From assembly GCF_001942305.1 (NCBI RefSeq), contig NZ_MKKE01000001.1, positions 62,001 to 126,000 of the forward strand: a DNA stretch of 64,000 nt, in the 5' to 3' direction. A model generated the notes under the pieces. It was not told where the DNA came from. It saw nothing but the letters and a program-made list of their open reading frames with translations, and ran no database searches. The stretch comes from Saccharomonospora sp. CUA-673 (GTDB taxonomy: Bacteria > Actinomycetota > Actinomycetes > Mycobacteriales > Pseudonocardiaceae). How positions within the stretch are numbered: the first letter of the stretch is position 1; each line of letters starts with the position of its first letter. The translations under genes and the position numbers were made by a program. Of this stretch, positions 61,710 to 64,000 are shown one piece after another.

Positions 61710-63431
61710 ATGGAGCAGATGGACCAGGGCGCATCCGGCCCGGCACTCGGCGACAAGTCCGACGCCTGGCTGCTCGGCCGCGCTCGGGAGCTGATCGCGA
61801 ACGTCCAGCGGTGCTCGAAGTCCGAACAGATCGAGATCATCGAGACGCTCGACGGCCTGCTCGACGAGACCCAGCGCCGCGGTGAGCCGCTGCTCGTCGC
61901 CCAGATGCTGCGGGCCGCCGCGCTGGCCCGGATCATCTCCGTCAGCAGGGCCGAGGAGGCCGAGCAGCAGCTCGACGAGATGCTCGCCCACACCCGCCGC
62001 CACGGCGCGACCCTGCTGCAGGCCGACTGCCACGCGCTGCGCGGCCGCAGGCTGGTGCTGTCCGGTCACGACGACGCCGCGCTGACGGAGATCGCCCGCG
62101 CTCTCGCCCTGCTCGACGACCCGCCGTCGCAGGAGCTCGGGCTGGGCAGGCGCGCGTGGGACCGGCTGCTGTCCACCGCGCTCAACGACTGCTGGATCGT
62201 GCTCAACCAGCTCGGCGTCTACGAGGCCGCCGAGGAGGTGATCACGCGCGCCCACCAGGCCGTGCGGGACAGCGCCGGGCCGCACGAGATCACGATGCAG
62301 CTCATGAACCGCGTGAAGATGCTGCTCGGCTGGGGGCTGCGGCTCGAGCGGATCGGGCGCAGCGAGGAGGCGGGCGAGAAGTTCCGCACCGCGGCCTCGA
62401 TGGCCATCGCGGTCGAGGCCCCGTTCGCCGAATCGCTGTTCCCCCGCAAGGCCGGGGTCGCGGCCGTGGACCAGGTCGCCTCCCTCGCCGCGGCGCTCGC
62501 GTTCGCCGCGCCCAGCGAGGCGCACATCGACCGGCTCCGCCGACTGCGCACGACCCCGTTGTTCCCGTTCGACAAGCCGCTGCTGTCGATCGCGTTGGCC
62601 CGCTGCCTCGAATCGATCGGCAACCACGAGGAGGCCTTCGAACTCCTCCTGGGCGACCGCGACGACCTGCCGGACGAGCATTACCAGCCGTCGATCCGCA
62701 TCGGCGTCATCCACGAGCTGACCCGCTTCGCCGACCGCTACGACCTCGGCGACCCCCGCGCCCAGCTCGCCGACTACGCGGGCGCGCTCGAGGCCGAGCT
62801 GTGGTCGATGCGCGAATCGCAGAGCGCCGCGCTCGACACCCGCCGGGAGCACGAACGGCTGTCGGCCATGCACGGCGCGATCACCCAGCAGGCCATGCAG
62901 GACCCGCTGACCGGACTGCCGAACCGCCGCGCGCTGGACGAACGCCTGCGCGGCTATGCCTCCTCGTCGGTGAGCGAACCCCTCGCCGTGGCCCTCATCG
63001 ACCTCGACGGGTTCAAGGGCGTCAACGACCTGCGCTCGCACGCCGACGGCGACGACGTCCTGCGGATCGTCGCCAGCACGCTGCGCGACTCCCTGCGCGG
63101 CGACGACATCGTCGCCCGCTACGGCGGCGACGAGTTCGTCGCCCTGCTGCCGGGCGCTCCGCTGGCGGCCGCGACGCAAGCGATGAACCGTGCGGTAACG
63201 GCCGTCGACGAACTGCCGCGACATCTGTCACACGGGGTCACCCTGTCGGTCGGGCTCGTCGCGCTCCGGACCGGCGAACGCGCCGAGGAGGTCCTCTCGC
63301 GCGCCGACGCCTCGATGTACCAGGCCAAACGCCAAGGCGGGAACCGAATCGCCACCGCCACCCAAATCGGCGACGAGGGACAAACCGCACCGCAGGACGA
63401 CCCCACGTCCGCCGTCGACGAACCGACGTAG
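61710..63431 (+). CDS. Diguanylate cyclase with TPR-like N-terminal region
   Basis: A 573-residue soluble protein. Residues 10-390 are helical repeats (EEAEQQLDEMLAHTRRHGATLL, DDAALTEIARALALLDD, VYEAAEEVITRAHQAV) ending in a linker helix, and the C-terminal 170 residues are a GGDEF domain (DPLTGLPNRRALDERL, VALIDLDGFKGVNDLRSHADGDDVL, then the intact YGGDEF signature). It should make cyclic di-GMP, with the repeats sensing a protein or ligand. The start at 61710 is preferred; GTG 61620 is possible. It separates tRNA-Gln from glmU. Confidence 0.87.
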   Translation: MEQMDQGASGPALGDKSDAWLLGRARELIANVQRCSKSEQIEIIETLDGLLDETQRRGEPLLVAQMLRAAALARIISVSRAEEAEQQLDEMLAHTRRHGATLLQADCHALRGRRLVLSGHDDAALTEIARALALLDDPPSQELGLGRRAWDRLLSTALNDCWIVLNQLGVYEAAEEVITRAHQAVRDSAGPHEITMQLMNRVKMLLGWGLRLERIGRSEEAGEKFRTAASMAIAVEAPFAESLFPRKAGVAAVDQVASLAAALAFAAPSEAHIDRLRRLRTTPLFPFDKPLLSIALARCLESIGNHEEAFELLLGDRDDLPDEHYQPSIRIGVIHELTRFADRYDLGDPRAQLADYAGALEAELWSMRESQSAALDTRREHERLSAMHGAITQQAMQDPLTGLPNRRALDERLRGYASSSVSEPLAVALIDLDGFKGVNDLRSHADGDDVLRIVASTLRDSLRGDDIVARYGGDEFVALLPGAPLAAATQAMNRAVTAVDELPRHLSHGVTLSVGLVALRTGERAEEVLSRADASMYQAKRQGGNRIATATQIGDEGQTAPQDDPTSAVDEPT

Positions 63432-63478
63432 GATCGTTGACCGGTCGAGATTAATCCCCGGTGAATCCAAGGAGTGCC

Positions 63479-64000
63479 GTGACCGGGCCGTTGAGCACCG
63501 TGATCCTCGCCGCGGGCGAGGGCACCCGTATGCGTTCGGACCTTCCCAAGGTGTTGCACCCCCTTGCCGGACGGCCGCTCGTCGAGCACGCGGTCCGCGC
63601 GGCGGCGGGGTTGGACCCGGACGAGCTCGTCGTGGTCGTCGGGCACGGCAGACAGGCCGTCGGCACACACCTGGACCGGGTGGCCGAGGTGATCGGCCGG
63701 ACCGTGAAGACGGCCGTGCAGGAGGAGCAGCGCGGTACCGGACACGCGGTGCGCTGCGCCCTCGACGCGCTGCCCGCGGGCGACACCGGAACGGTGCTGG
63801 TCACCTACGGCGACGTGCCGCTGCTCGACAGCGCCACGCTGGCCGAGTTCCTCGCCGCGCACGAACGCGCCGGGCACGCCGTCACGGTGCTGACCGCCGT
63901 CGTCGACGACCCGTCCGGCTACGGCCGCATCGTGCGCGACGCCGACGGCGCCGTCACCGGCATCGTCGAGCACAAGGACGCCGACGAGGCCCAGCGCAAC
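63479..64000 (+). CDS. glmU: Bifunctional GlmU, N-terminal part
   Basis: The first 174 residues of the UDP-GlcNAc pyrophosphorylase/glucosamine-1-phosphate acetyltransferase, cut by the window edge. GTG 63479 follows AAGGAG. The nucleotide loop [53 protein letters not shown] and [23 protein letters not shown] are all diagnostic. It makes UDP-GlcNAc for peptidoglycan, and for mycothiol in this type of bacterium. Corresponds to Rv1018c. Confidence 0.95.
   Translation, partial: MTGPLSTVILAAGEGTRMRSDLPKVLHPLAGRPLVEHAVRAAAGLDPDELVVVVGHGRQAVGTHLDRVAEVIGRTVKTAVQEEQRGTGHAVRCALDALPAGDTGTVLVTYGDVPLLDSATLAEFLAAHERAGHAVTVLTAVVDDPSGYGRIVRDADGAVTGIVEHKDADEAQRN

Overview
The window looks like chromosomal DNA from a high-GC actinobacterium, most likely a member of the Pseudonocardiales. 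The basis is very GC-rich codon use, frequent GTG and TTG starts, a mycothiol S-conjugate amidase, an ω-E,Z-type short prenyl diphosphate synthase, mycobacterial-type LpqU, FtsB, DUF501 and DUF4307 neighbours, and many TetR, ArsR and VOC genes. No insertion sequence, prophage, CRISPR array or origin is visible. Two blocks keep the order known from Mycobacterium tuberculosis H37Rv. One is greA-DUF4307-mca-small membrane protein-DUF255-(gap)-hemolysin III-prenyl synthase with phoH2 nearby (Rv1080c to Rv1086, and Rv1095). The other is glmU-tRNA-TetR-mfd-mazG-lpqU-eno-ftsB-DUF501-ppx (Rv1018c to Rv1026).

Layout. 1-9.3 kb: small metabolic and regulatory units (TetR with a membrane protein, acetamidase-SDR-HhH, ArsR-SRPBCC, DinB/WYL, AraC-VOC, GuaB1). 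9.3-23 kb: the Rv1080c-Rv1095-like core, interleaved with Nudix, TetR/DUF1772, an acyl-CoA oxidase-like gene and a DivIVA-domain protein. 22.7-30.6 kb: Lrp with hpd, a Tat-exported esterase, two luciferase-like monooxygenases, a GH13 enzyme and DUF72; the second monooxygenase plus GH13 look like an acquired pair. 30.6-38.9 kb: a cation P-type ATPase coupled to a ChrB-N protein, and a three-subunit molybdenum hydroxylase facing a TetR gene. 38.9-46.7 kb: a tRNA with a UAA anticodon but a short variable loop, ndh, an ArsR-SRPBCC fusion, family 5 uracil-DNA glycosylase, a glycosyltransferase, an S10 peptidase, and a small unknown operon. 46.7-64 kb: the mfd-eno-ppx cell-envelope and housekeeping block, a desaturase, tRNA-Gln, a GGDEF protein and the start of glmU.

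Two features cut across the window. First, three intergenic places carry 2-4 tandem units of the same 21-bp element. Each array begins with the identical unit just after a stop codon and closes with a variant unit starting GTGTTGGC. Second, eleven genes are broken by single-base indels (thirteen events, twelve of them missing bases). Such a uniform pattern points to sequence error more than to biological decay, and it should be settled before any of these genes is called a pseudogene.
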